A stretch of DNA of 64,000 bases, from the NCBI RefSeq assembly GCF_040100845.1, contig NZ_JAZHSH010000001.1, positions 3,518,501 to 3,582,500 of the forward strand. The letters are read 5' to 3'. Position numbers and translations under genes: made by a program. Origin of the DNA: Chengkuizengella sp. SCS-71B. GTDB taxonomy: Bacteria > Bacillota > Bacilli > Paenibacillales > KCTC-33759. Of the stretch, positions 29,393-38,013 are shown piece by piece (the stretch's first letter is position 1; every line of letters starts with the position of its first letter). Below the pieces are notes generated by a model, which did no database searches, was not told the DNA's origin, and worked only from the letters and a program-made list of their open reading frames with translations.

Positions 29393-29773
29393 TTATTTAA
29401 TTTCAAAAGTTTTTGTGATTTCAATACTTTCAATTACGGATTGAACCATAGAGCAATTTTTTGTAGTGAGGTCAATTGCTTTTTGCATTTTTTTATCATC
29501 TAAATCTGAAGAAACTATAGTAAAGTGCAAATGGATTTTCTCAATACGACCTGCTTTCTCTTCATTTCTTTCTATATCTGCTTTTATATGGAGATCATCA
29601 AAAGTCATTCTTTGCTTTTTTAAAATTGTACGAAGTACTCCACCACTGCAGACTGCAATTGAAGAAACGAGTAATTGATAAGGTCTAAATCCAAACTCTT
29701 CGTTCCCAGAAACATCAAGTCTTCCATAAGGTAATTCTGTAGAAAAACCGACTTCTTTCATATTAAATTCCAT
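29393..29773 (-). CDS. OsmC family protein
   Basis: A 126-aa OsmC/Ohr-fold protein. The conserved block GFRPYQLLVSSIAVCSGGV (about 28-46) carries the first Cys and KNCSMVQSVIESIEIT (about 105) the second, the redox pair expected for thiol peroxidases of the family. AGAGGTGG lies 4 nt before the ATG. Substrate undetermined; it is 24 nt from rlmCD and may be co-transcribed. Confidence 0.88.
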   Translation of the reverse strand: MEFNMKEVGFSTELPYGRLDVSGNEEFGFRPYQLLVSSIAVCSGGVLRTILKKQRMTFDDLHIKADIERNEEKAGRIEKIHLHFTIVSSDLDDKKMQKAIDLTTKNCSMVQSVIESIEITKTFEIK

Positions 29774-29797
29774 ATTGCCACCTCTAACTGTCTTTAT

Positions 29798-31219
29798 TTA
29801 TCCCACATCGTGAGAATGACTCAATTCTATCAACGCCACACACTCCACATGCACAGTATGCGGAAACATATCCACAGGCTGAACCTGCTCCGTCTTAAAC
29901 CCACCATCCTCCAAAATCCGCAAATCCCTAGCCAAAGTAGCAGAATCACAAGAAACATAAACTACCCGCTTCGGTTTCATCTGAATGATTGTCTGCAACA
30001 ATGTCTCATCACACCCCTTACGAGGTGGATCAACAACAATCACATCCGTTTCTATCCCTTCCTCTTTCCACTTAGGAATCACTTCCTCTGCTTTACCAAC
30101 TGCAAATTCTACATTGCTCATCCCGTTTAACTCAGCATTAATTTTGCCATCCTCTATGGCTTCTTTTACGATTTCAACACCAAAAACCTTTTTTGCTTTC
30201 TGAGCTAAAAATAATGAAATGGTTCCAATCCCACAGTAAGCATCAATCACGGTTTCCTTACCTGTGAGCCCAGCATACTCCAATGCTTTCTCATAAAGTA
30301 TTTTCGTTTGAACAGGGTTCACTTGATAAAAGGAACGGGCAGAGATGGCAAACTTCACATCTCCGATGTAATCATAGATGACTTCTTTACCCCAAAGAGT
30401 TTTAGTTTGATCGCCAAAAATGACGTTAGTTTTCTTTGTGTTGATATTTTGACATATACTTACCACTTGACTGAATTTATCACGTATTTGGCTTATGAAT
30501 TGCTCTTGTTTCGGGATTCGTTCTCCATTTGTCACCAAAACAACCATAAGTTCATTGGTATGAAAAGCGATTTTTACCACAACGTGTCTAAGCATTCCTT
30601 TATGAGTTACTTCATCGTATGCTGATATCCCTAACTGTTGTGCGATGTTTTTTACTTCACGAATGACATCATTGTTTAGATCATGTTGTATCAAACATGT
30701 ATCCATATCAATAATTCTATGACTGCCTTGTGCATAAAAACCCCCAACTAAACCACCTTCATGCTCACCAATGGGTACCTGTGCTTTATTCCGATAGTTC
30801 CATGGGTCGTCCATTCCAAGAGTAGGAAGAATTTTAAGGTTTCCTGACTCCCCAATTTTCCCCACTACCTCCAACTTCCCAATCCGCTCCAGATTATCAA
30901 CCACACGCTGTCTTTTCCATTCAAGCTGAGCAGCATATTCCATATGCTGTAACTGACAGCCTCCACACTGATTGTAAATATCACAAGGAGGTTCTGTTCT
31001 ACTTTCACTTTTCTCAACTATTTCTAACAGTTTTCCGTATCCGAAATTTTTCTTAACTTTAATGACCTTAGCTTTTACTTTTTCTCCAGGAAGTGCTCCC
31101 TTAATAAAAAGGGTATAACCGTTAATTCGGCCTACCCCTTCTCCGCTATGACCTATTCCTTTGATTTCTAATGTTACATCCATATTTTTTTTAACAGGTG
31201 GATTCTTTGTTGTACTCAT
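29798..31219 (-). CDS. rlmCD: 23S rRNA (uracil-C5)-methyltransferase RlmCD
   Basis: A 473-aa SAM-dependent RNA methyltransferase of the TrmA/RumA family. Order: TRAM RNA-binding domain (about 12-70), four-Cys Fe-S motif with [15 protein letters not shown] (about 78-92), SAM region [16 protein letters not shown] (about 318), VDPPRKGCD (about 398) and catalytic Cys in [13 protein letters not shown] (about 422) with C-terminal HVECVALI. B. subtilis RlmCD (YefA) methylates U747 and U1939. It follows dgkB by 20 nt, as in Bacillus. Confidence 0.93.
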   Translation of the reverse strand: MSTTKNPPVKKNMDVTLEIKGIGHSGEGVGRINGYTLFIKGALPGEKVKAKVIKVKKNFGYGKLLEIVEKSESRTEPPCDIYNQCGGCQLQHMEYAAQLEWKRQRVVDNLERIGKLEVVGKIGESGNLKILPTLGMDDPWNYRNKAQVPIGEHEGGLVGGFYAQGSHRIIDMDTCLIQHDLNNDVIREVKNIAQQLGISAYDEVTHKGMLRHVVVKIAFHTNELMVVLVTNGERIPKQEQFISQIRDKFSQVVSICQNINTKKTNVIFGDQTKTLWGKEVIYDYIGDVKFAISARSFYQVNPVQTKILYEKALEYAGLTGKETVIDAYCGIGTISLFLAQKAKKVFGVEIVKEAIEDGKINAELNGMSNVEFAVGKAEEVIPKWKEEGIETDVIVVDPPRKGCDETLLQTIIQMKPKRVVYVSCDSATLARDLRILEDGGFKTEQVQPVDMFPHTVHVECVALIELSHSHDVG

Positions 31220-31239
31220 GTTTTATGGATCACTCCAAT

Positions 31240-32154
31240 TTAATCGTTATATGTAGTCATACCTGACTTGTCAATAAAAACCGGGATATGAGATGGTATT
31301 AAGGAAAATGTTTTGGGTAACGTACCACCGTACTCCCCATCTAAATTAATTTGTGTATAATCAGAGGATGAAATTTGAAGATGGTTAGATTTAAAATGGA
31401 TAACATGTGGATCATGCACATGTGCTCCTTTTAAAGTTAAGGTTACGATTCTTATAAATTCAGCTAAATTACATTTTTTTAAAATAAATATATCAAATAA
31501 ACCATCACTTAAACTTGCTGTAGGTGCAATTTTCTCCATCCCACCTACGGAGTTACTATTTGCAATTAGAAAAATCATGACCTCTTCTTCTTCTAATGTG
31601 ACTTCTTTGGATTTGAGTGACAAATGAATCGGTCGAAATTGAGGAAGTTTTTCTAATCCCTTCATATAATAAGCTAATTGTCCTAACATCGTCTTCAACT
31701 TACTAGGAACCTCATAGGTTAACTCTGTTAATGAGCCTCCACCTGCAATATTGATAAAATATTCATCATTCACTTTTCCTATATCAATCAACTCAGTATA
31801 TTCGTTTAAAATAATATCACACGCTCTTGACCAGTTCTTTGGAATACCTAGTGCTCTGGCAAAATCATTTGTGGTCCCTAAAGGAAGTATACCTAACTTT
31901 GGTCGAAATGGTTGATTAGCCAATCCATTGACAACCTCATTCAATGTTCCATCTCCACCTGCAGCAATAACAACATCAAACTCTCTTTTGACTGCTTCTT
32001 CCGCAGCTCTAGAAGCATCCCCTTGTCCTTTTGTTTCATGCGTGGAAGTTTCAAAGCCACCACTTTCTAATTTTTTCAAAACCTCCGGTAACCTTTTTTT
32101 CATCTCTTCTCTACCTGAAGAGGGATTATAGATTAATCTTGCTCTTTTAACCAT
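31240..32154 (-). CDS. dgkB: Diacylglycerol/lipid kinase DgkB
   Basis: A 304-aa NAD-kinase-fold lipid kinase. YNPSSGREEMKKRLP (about 9), GGDGTLNEVVNG (about 66) and GILPLGTTNDFAR (about 88) are the nucleotide-binding motifs. DgkB phosphorylates diacylglycerol released by lipoteichoic acid synthesis, feeding it back into phospholipid synthesis. AGGTGGA lies 6 nt upstream. The dgkB-rlmCD order matches the Bacillus yerQ-yefA neighbourhood. Confidence 0.92.
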   Translation of the reverse strand: MVKRARLIYNPSSGREEMKKRLPEVLKKLESGGFETSTHETKGQGDASRAAEEAVKREFDVVIAAGGDGTLNEVVNGLANQPFRPKLGILPLGTTNDFARALGIPKNWSRACDIILNEYTELIDIGKVNDEYFINIAGGGSLTELTYEVPSKLKTMLGQLAYYMKGLEKLPQFRPIHLSLKSKEVTLEEEEVMIFLIANSNSVGGMEKIAPTASLSDGLFDIFILKKCNLAEFIRIVTLTLKGAHVHDPHVIHFKSNHLQISSSDYTQINLDGEYGGTLPKTFSLIPSHIPVFIDKSGMTTYND

Positions 32155-32310
32155 CTATTCCACCTACTTTTAAAATAACTGAGCTATTATGTTTATTCAT
32201 TATTTTTTCTAATTATAACTTAATTATATGAAAAAGCATAACACTCAACAGGTATGTCAAAATAACCATCTTAAGTTTATTACTCGCATTTCCTTCTATA
32301 ATAGAGTTCT

Positions 32311-33072
32311 TTATTGATTAGACATTAAAGATACTTGTTGTTCAATCCATTGGGAAATTTTTTTGTCAGGTAAGATCGGTTTACCATTGTACAAGTATGT
32401 AAAGTCTTTTAAACGACTGGGAATCACTTCATTTGTAAAATAGCCTTCACTTAAAAAAAGAGGCACAATAATGACCTTATGCTCAGGATATTTATTATTC
32501 AATATCTTCATTTTACTTGCCACTTGATTCGGCAATAACATTGCTGATTCTGATCCAGCAAAATTCCCTATCTGTTGTATCCGTTTAGCTAATGAATTTA
32601 ATCCATTTCTCCATTTGTCATGAAATCCTTTTTCATTTGATCCATGTCCAACTAGACAAATCACTTCCTGCTGTGAATTATCCGATAAATCACTTATTCT
32701 TTCATACAAAATATTAGCAATAATAGGATCGTCATCTACAGGTACACCTAAATGAATATTTGCTTTGATATTCAATGGTTCCATGTCAGTTTCTAGAGCT
32801 GGCTTTGAAGTCACTTTCAAAGCATAACTGATTTCATCCAAATGCGTACTTCCTGATGAAACAAATAAAGGGATAACAATGATATCCGTTACCCCTTTAG
32901 CCTCTAATCGGTATATTCCATCTTGAATGAGTCGATTTTCTACTAGTTCTAAAAAAGAAGATTCCTTTGGAATAGAATTTGGTAATTGAACCTCATCTAC
33001 AGCCTGGTCAACTAAATGGACCCATTTTTCATTTCTAGAGCCATGGCTAATAACTAGTAATCCATACATCAT
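32311..33072 (-). CDS. CbiX/SirB-type sirohydrochlorin chelatase-like protein
   Basis: A 253-aa protein with two CbiX-like halves. The start is placed at MMYGLLVISHGSR because AGGAGG lies 6 nt upstream; the longer frame to 33093 lacks a site. First half: SHGSRNEKW (about 8) and VIPLFVSSGSTHLDEI; second half: LVGHGSNEKGFHDKW (about 132) and VIIVPLFLSEGYFTNEVIP. His residues in both are the metal-chelating positions. Family members insert Fe2+ or Co2+ into sirohydrochlorin. No other siroheme or cobalamin gene is in the window. Confidence 0.85.
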   Translation of the reverse strand: MMYGLLVISHGSRNEKWVHLVDQAVDEVQLPNSIPKESSFLELVENRLIQDGIYRLEAKGVTDIIVIPLFVSSGSTHLDEISYALKVTSKPALETDMEPLNIKANIHLGVPVDDDPIIANILYERISDLSDNSQQEVICLVGHGSNEKGFHDKWRNGLNSLAKRIQQIGNFAGSESAMLLPNQVASKMKILNNKYPEHKVIIVPLFLSEGYFTNEVIPSRLKDFTYLYNGKPILPDKKISQWIEQQVSLMSNQ

Positions 33073-33100
33073 ATGTCTCCTCCTGATGGACAATCTCTAT

Positions 33101-33391
33101 TTACTTTTTGATACGTTCCAAAGCCATTCTGTAACCATCATTTCCATAGTTCAAACATCTTTTCACTCTGGAAATCGTAGCTGTACTAGCGCCTGTCTCC
33201 GCTTCGATCTGATTGTAAGTACTTCCTTTTCTCAACATACGCGCCACTTCTAGTCGTTGTGATAGCGATTGGATTTCATTGACGGTACATAAATCATCAA
33301 AAAACACATAACACTCTTCAATATCTTCTAAAGACAGAATTGCTTCAAATAGTTGTTCTATTGATTTATCATTAAATTTCTTCAATTGCAT
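33101..33391 (-). CDS. yerC: YerC/YecD TrpR-superfamily regulator
   Basis: A 96-aa protein; the start at MQLKKF is chosen because AGGGGA lies 10 nt upstream. It has a TrpR-like helix-turn-helix: NEIQSLSQRLEVARMLRKGS (about 42-61) and YNQIEAETGASTATISRVKR (about 63). Ligand and targets are uncharacterised. It precedes the CbiX gene by 28 nt, so the two may be co-transcribed. Confidence 0.9.
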   Translation of the reverse strand: MQLKKFNDKSIEQLFEAILSLEDIEECYVFFDDLCTVNEIQSLSQRLEVARMLRKGSTYNQIEAETGASTATISRVKRCLNYGNDGYRMALERIKK

Positions 33392-33992
33392 ATTTAATTC
33401 ATCCCCTATGTACATCTTTTTCTTCTATTTTATCATATCATACTTTAAGTGACTAATGCATTCAAACGTTCAATTACATAAACTTTACAGAATAGAATGG
33501 AATAGTATATCAAAAGGTTAGGTAAAAGCATAACATAGGCTCCAGTTCATTCATGGACTGGCCGATCTACCTTTGGAGATCACTCGTGATCCTTCTTAAC
33601 TTCAGTCGCATCCTGAGAATTCTGACACTAATTCATCTTTGACTAGCATAAGGGTGCTTTTTAAATTTCTACTTCAAATAAATATTTAAAAAGTTCCCTT
33701 TTCAGCACCAAGAAGTTTGTTTGAACATGAAGAAGCCGGAGCGGAGTGTAGATTGTTACATGAGCACCGGACTTCAAATGTGAGGGCAAAATTCGATGTG
33801 GGAATTACATCTAGGTATCAACTTCGTGATCTAAAGGGTACTTTTTAAATTACCTTATAAATTTTTTTTGTAAACCGTGACAATCGTCCATACATCACGA
33901 ATGCCTACTACATATTGTATAACAAAACCATAAGTAGGTAACCTTAATAAAACTTTGCCATTCTCTTTTTAAGGTACCTATAAAAAAGGATT
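33392..33992. other. 600-bp non-coding region with repeat-like structure
   Basis: No convincing gene. The part 33535-33640 is less AT-rich than the surroundings and of unknown origin. A MITE-like structure with 18-bp inverted ends lies at 33684-33850 and a third end copy at 33650-33666. Confidence 0.6.
33684..33850. repeat. 167-bp MITE-like element with 18-bp terminal inverted repeats
   Basis: ATTTAAAAAGTTCCCTTT (33684-33701) and AAAGGGTACTTTTTAAAT (33833-33850) are inverted copies with one mismatch. A further copy of the inverted end, AAGGGTGCTTTTTAAAT, lies at 33650-33666 and can also pair with the first. The interior (GAAGCCGGAGCGGAG, GAGCACCGGACTTC) is more GC-rich than flanking DNA and has no frame. 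No transposase is present. Confidence 0.6.
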
Positions 33993-34595
33993 GTGGGCAA
34001 ATTGAGAAGACATAATCAACAATATCATAGAGCGACAAATGCAACTCCACCAAATAGCGGCTATTATAGAGCGGGTATTAGAAATGAAACAAATGCAGGT
34101 CAAGTCCCAGCGAATACAAATTATCCTCCCGCTGTCCCATACAATGGAGCACAAACCCCATTCAATGATGCACAAATCCCATATAACAACGGAGCACAAG
34201 TTCCGTACAATGAGACAAGAGATTTAAACCTACCTGTTCCGTCAACAACTACAGACAGAAGCAGTAACCCATTATCTAATTTACCTATTGGTGATATTAA
34301 AGCCATGGTTGAAAAGTTAGGTGGAGTTGAAGGAATCTTTAATACAATTAATAAAATGAATGGATTTATGAAACAAATTCAAGAGTTTTCTCCTATGTTA
34401 AAGTTACTACTAGGTTCTTTTGGTAAAGGAGCTGCTGCTGCTACTGCAGCTGATGCTGCGCTTTTAGAAGATAGAAGGAAGAGAAGAAGGAGAAGAAAAA
34501 GGAGAAAGTCAGGGTCTTCAAAAAGAAGTTCTTCTAACAGTAAACGTTCAAGATCAAAAAAATCTACAAAAAGAAAAAGAAGAGCAATAAGATAA
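33993..34595 (+). CDS. Pro/Asn/Gln-rich protein with Arg/Lys/Ser tail (YqfQ/VrrA-like)
   Basis: A 200-aa protein: an N-terminal 75 residues rich in Pro, Asn, Tyr and Gln with loose repeats of PYNxAQxPYN, a central conserved-looking helix block (about 95-145, VEKLGGVEGIFNTINKMN and FSPMLKLLLGSFG), then a strongly basic tail (RKRRRRRKRRKS and Ser/Arg/Lys repeats). The architecture recalls YqfQ/VrrA-type spore-former proteins; that link is tentative. Start GTG at 33993 with AAGGA only 2 nt away, or TTG at 34002. Confidence 0.65.
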   Translation: MGKLRRHNQQYHRATNATPPNSGYYRAGIRNETNAGQVPANTNYPPAVPYNGAQTPFNDAQIPYNNGAQVPYNETRDLNLPVPSTTTDRSSNPLSNLPIGDIKAMVEKLGGVEGIFNTINKMNGFMKQIQEFSPMLKLLLGSFGKGAAAATAADAALLEDRRKRRRRRKRRKSGSSKRSSSNSKRSRSKKSTKRKRRAIR

Positions 34596-34607
34596 TGAAT
34601 TTCGACT

Positions 34608-34648
34608 GAGAACGTATGGATAAAAAACATTCTATACGTTCTTTTCTT
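34608..34648 (+). terminator. Terminator of the basic-tailed protein gene
   Basis: GAACGTAT (34610-34617) pairs with ATACGTTC (34634-34641), followed by TTTTCTTT, 13 nt past the stop. Confidence 0.8.
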
Positions 34649-34681
34649 TATCCACATTAAAAAGGTACATCATAATATATT

Positions 34682-34753
34682 TGATCCAAAAATATTTACT
34701 TACAGATGCGCTCACCTCTATAGGTGGTATCTTCAAATCAGGTGGAGTCACTA
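34682..34753 (+). repeat. Two-hairpin dispersed repeat, copy B (internally deleted)
   Basis: It carries the family start TGATCCAAAAATATTT, hairpin 1 and the left arm of hairpin 2 (AAATCAGGTGGAG), then jumps directly to the family tail TCACTA. The missing piece corresponds to the interval between two GAGT copies in copies C and D, as expected for deletion between short direct repeats. It ends 6 nt from the stop codon of the minus-strand radical SAM gene. Confidence 0.8.
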
Positions 34754-34759
34754 AGCTCT

Positions 34760-35590
34760 TCATTTTTGTAGTTTGTTTAACGGAAGGAAACCTTCCTGAC
34801 TCACAAAAATTTGATCGTCTGAAAAATAGTTCTCTAATTGTTTTTTCACTCTTAAATATGCAGAAGGATCATACCATTCTTCTAATTTTTCCTTTTCATA
34901 AATTTGTTGAATTCCTAACCTTTGCGTCCTCTTCCCCTGCATTCCATCTCCCATAAAATAATCATCGACACAGACACGAGATACAACTGAGAATAATTTT
35001 TTTGCAAATGATTCTGAACTGGGCAGTACTGGTGATATTGCAGCTTGTATTGGCAGGCCCGCTTCTTTTAAATCTTGCAAAGCTTTAAATCTTGCTGCAA
35101 TTGGAGGTGCACTTGGAGTAAAGATTTTACGCATTTCACCCAAGTCTGTTTCTATCGTCATACTAATGAGGACTCTATCTTTTAATTGTTTAAAATATTG
35201 TATATCCCTCGTCACTAAAGGGCTTCTAGTTTGCACAAACAAAAAATCAGGTTGAATCTCAACCATAACTTCTAAAAGGGAACGAGTAATGAAATGATTT
35301 GCTTCTGCTGGTTGGTACGGATCTGTACTTGACGACATGAAAATATGAACAGGTCCTTTATTTTTAGCTTTTGTTAATTCTTTTTTTAGTAAATCAGAAG
35401 CTCCTAGTTTCACATCCACCCAAGTTCCCCATTCTAACCCTTTAAATTTTGCAATTGGCATTTCTCGAACATAACAGAATTTACAAGAGAAGGAGCATCC
35501 TGCATAAGGATTTAAAGTATGTGTATATCCTTTTAAGTAACCTGAAGCTTTTGTTAAGATTTGTTTTGGCTCTTTGATATGCAGCTCCAT
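34760..35590 (-). CDS. SPL-family radical SAM protein
   Basis: A 276-aa radical SAM enzyme with the cluster motif CSFSCKFCY (about 32-40; CxxxCxxC) and the TLNPYAGC lead-in common to the SPL/Rv2578c-like group. MSSSTDPYQPAE (about 85) and MTIETD (about 138) follow. It is shorter than true spore photoproduct lyase and lacks its C-terminal region, so spore DNA repair is not established. GTAGGAGG lies 8 nt before the ATG. Confidence 0.85.
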   Translation of the reverse strand: MELHIKEPKQILTKASGYLKGYTHTLNPYAGCSFSCKFCYVREMPIAKFKGLEWGTWVDVKLGASDLLKKELTKAKNKGPVHIFMSSSTDPYQPAEANHFITRSLLEVMVEIQPDFLFVQTRSPLVTRDIQYFKQLKDRVLISMTIETDLGEMRKIFTPSAPPIAARFKALQDLKEAGLPIQAAISPVLPSSESFAKKLFSVVSRVCVDDYFMGDGMQGKRTQRLGIQQIYEKEKLEEWYDPSAYLRVKKQLENYFSDDQIFVSQEGFLPLNKLQK

Positions 35591-35636
35591 GAAATGCCCT
35601 CCTACTTAGATATATATCATTCATTTTACCTCATAT

Positions 35637-35877
35637 TATTTTAAAGTAATATTTCCTGATAAAGCTCTTCTCTATATTATATTCTCCAGTACCAATTTTT
35701 CCAATTGCTCGTAAATCAGATTTCTTTTCATATAAATACCCATCTCTTCTATTAACCACATTATTTGTAGATTCAATATCACCACTAGTTACTTCCATAG
35801 TTAGTGAATCGCTGTTTATATTTTCTGAATCATATAGTTTTTGTGGAATTGTACCACGTTCAGTTATAGCGTAACTA
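35637..35877 (-). pseudogene. Decayed partial tandem duplicate of the DUF4097 gene
   Basis: Immediately downstream of the DUF4097 stop, minus-strand reading gives three blocks homologous to it: IPQKLYDS, then ENINSDSLTMEVTSGDIEST, then RDGYLYEKKSDLRAIGKIGT with a closing frameshift (the true tail ALSGNITLK and stop is in another frame). The joins correspond to two internal deletions. No start codon with ribosome site. It extends the operon end by about 240 bp. Confidence 0.85.
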
Positions 35878-36819
35878 TTATTTTAAAGTAATATCTCCAG
35901 ATGAAGCTCTAGCTTTTATGCTATATTCACCAGAGCCAACTTTCCCAATTGCTCTTGTATCAGATTTCTCCTCAAATAAATAACCTTCTCCTCTGATATC
36001 CACATCTCCTGATGAGGTTTTAAAATCAAATACTAAAGATTCATTTTCTTGCTCAAAGTCAATTGTAATATCACCACTCGTTGTTTTAGCATTTATATCT
36101 CCTTTAAGCTCATCATTATAAATGGTTATGTTACCACTTGATGTTTGTAAGTTTGATGTTTTTACTTCATTATTTGTATATTCTATATTACCGCTAGCTA
36201 CTTCCATAGTTAATGTATTGCTGATTATATTTTCTGCGTCAATGTTGCCACTTGAAGTTTCCATTAAAATATCTGAAGAAATGACTCCATTTTTTGCTGA
36301 GATATTCCCAGAAGTAGCAGCTAATTCAACATCATTTGCATTTAACTCTTCAATAGTAACGTTTCCTGAGCTTGTAGTTAATGTAAGGTCATTTGCTTGT
36401 AATTGTGCAACTTCAATATCTCCAGATGTTACATCTACTTTAACTGAGTCATACAGTTTTTGAGGAATTTCTACTTGTAGGTCTACTTTATTAATGACAA
36501 ACCCTACATTAAAAAAAATATTCTTTTCTTTTAACTCGATTTGTAACATATCTCCCCTTTCTTCCAAAATCAAGTCATATACCTCTTCATACCGTTTGCT
36601 TACTTCACCACTTAACGTGACTATTAACTCCCCCTTTTCTGTAGGGATAACATTCACATCTACTGAACTTGTATCAATTTCAATATTATTATATTGATTA
36701 CCAGATGCTATTTTTTCTTCAAATATATCAACCGTCTCAAATGCGTCGTCTATAAAAACGAATGCCCCTGCAGCTCCTACTATAATTAATATGATGCCTA
36801 GGAAAGCAAATTTTTTCAT
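35878..36819 (-). CDS. DUF4097 family beta-strand repeat protein
   Basis: A 313-aa membrane-anchored protein: N-terminal hydrophobic anchor (residues 5-25), then a right-handed beta-helix-like array of repeats built on TSSGNI/TSSGDV (about eight, residues 130-313), typical of DUF4097 adhesin-like proteins. It is the third gene of the PadR-HAAS-DUF4097 operon, one base after the HAAS gene. The role is probably in envelope-stress signalling; molecular function unknown. Confidence 0.85.
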   Translation of the reverse strand: MKKFAFLGIILIIVGAAGAFVFIDDAFETVDIFEEKIASGNQYNNIEIDTSSVDVNVIPTEKGELIVTLSGEVSKRYEEVYDLILEERGDMLQIELKEKNIFFNVGFVINKVDLQVEIPQKLYDSVKVDVTSGDIEVAQLQANDLTLTTSSGNVTIEELNANDVELAATSGNISAKNGVISSDILMETSSGNIDAENIISNTLTMEVASGNIEYTNNEVKTSNLQTSSGNITIYNDELKGDINAKTTSGDITIDFEQENESLVFDFKTSSGDVDIRGEGYLFEEKSDTRAIGKVGSGEYSIKARASSGDITLK

Positions 36820-36820
36820 T

Positions 36821-37372
36821 TTATTTTCCTCCCTTAATTGTTCTAATGTTAAATTTAATATAACGAAGTATTACATTATACAAAAATTTACCAATATAAA
36901 TCATACCAATACTCATTAAAATCCCTAAGCCACATAACATAATCGATGCAAAAAAGTTCAATTCAATATTTGCAAAACCGTTAAACATAATACTTGGAAT
37001 TAATAACAAAGGAGAAATCGTGAGAACAACTGAAGTCATGCATAATGCTAAATACACTCCAAATATTCCGATGACAGGCCCTACGATAAATACGATATTG
37101 AAAAAACTTAAACTTAAGGTCGCTAAGACTGCTTTATACATATTCCCGATTGATTTATCTTTTTCAGCCTTAGTCACTCTATAATCAGCCAATAAATCCT
37201 TTGCAATGACTTTTGGATCTCCTAATTCTCGAACAAGCTCTTCTTCAGATTTACCATTGGCTAATCCGATATCAAAATGTTCCAAAAAATCATATAAAAT
37301 TTCATTTTTATCTGATTCATGTACATCTTTTAATAAAAATTCCAATTGATTCAAAAAATCATTTTTACTCAA
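36821..37372 (-). CDS. HAAS/DUF1700 membrane protein
   Basis: A 183-aa protein with an N-terminal HAAS domain (FLNQLEFLLKDVHESDKNEI, then DFLEHFDIG and LVRELGDPKVIAKDLL, residues 4-65) and about three to four transmembrane helices in 80-170. It overlaps padR by 4 bp (ATGA), so it is translationally coupled. In such operons the membrane partner is thought to relay an envelope signal with PadR. Confidence 0.85.
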   Translation of the reverse strand: MSKNDFLNQLEFLLKDVHESDKNEILYDFLEHFDIGLANGKSEEELVRELGDPKVIAKDLLADYRVTKAEKDKSIGNMYKAVLATLSLSFFNIVFIVGPVIGIFGVYLALCMTSVVLTISPLLLIPSIMFNGFANIELNFFASIMLCGLGILMSIGMIYIGKFLYNVILRYIKFNIRTIKGGK

Positions 37373-37689
37373 TTTAATACCTCCTCTATAAAATCATTAA
37401 CTGCATTTGAAAATTGATTCCACTCCTCAACTAACAAATTCATGTATGCTTTACCATGTTCAGTTAATGCGTAATATTTCCTCGCAGGCCCTTCTGATGA
37501 TTCTGCCAAATAAGTAGACAAATATTGTTCTTTGGTTAGTCTTCTTAAAAGTGGGTATAACGTTCCATCGGCAACTTCAATATTTCGTGAGATATTTTGA
37601 GCTAACTCATAACCGTATTGATCTTTTTTAGAAATCAGAACCAACACGCATAATTCGAGCACTCCTTTTTTAAATTGAACGTTCATCAT
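37369..37689 (-). CDS. PadR family transcriptional regulator
   Basis: About 106 aa; the start is placed at the double ATG (MMNVQFKKG), which has AAGGAG 5-8 nt upstream, rather than at 37713. Winged-helix motifs: LELCVLVLISKKDQYGYELA and ADGTLYPLLRRLTKEQYLST. It probably represses its own operon. A palindromic operator was not found by eye upstream. Confidence 0.88.
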   Translation of the reverse strand: MMNVQFKKGVLELCVLVLISKKDQYGYELAQNISRNIEVADGTLYPLLRRLTKEQYLSTYLAESSEGPARKYYALTEHGKAYMNLLVEEWNQFSNAVNDFIEEVLN

Positions 37690-37885
37690 CCCATCTCCTT
37701 CATCTATATTCACTATTGATTAATGTTTAGTAGTTGTTTAGAAAAATTTCCTGTAATTTATAATGTATATAATACTACACACTAGTGAACATTGCAAGGT
37801 ACTGAAAAAAAATAATTGGATAATCAACTTTTTTAGGTAGACAGAAGAAAAATTATATGTATAACTATTAATTATAAAAGGTTTT

Positions 37886-37956
37886 AAAAACGACTAAACC
37901 AATGTGTCCCGATAGAATACCGAGTTACATTGGCTTCATAGTCTTTTTTAAAACTG
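37886..37956 (-). terminator. Terminator of the yerB-like gene
   Basis: CGACTA-AA-CCAATGT pairs with ACATTGG-CTTCA-TAGTC over a 19-nt loop, with an internal bulge; on the minus strand it is followed by TTTTTAAAA, 58 nt beyond the stop at 38014. The rest of 37690-38013 is AT-rich padR upstream DNA. Confidence 0.6.
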
Positions 37957-38013
37957 TCTACTTGACAGGCTTAAGACCAGATTTGGTCCTCTTCTGTTAA
38001 TATGATCCTATGT

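Noticed and set aside
34681-34956. 91-aa plus-strand open frame
   Set aside because: It begins in repeat copy B and runs antisense to the radical SAM gene without a ribosome site.
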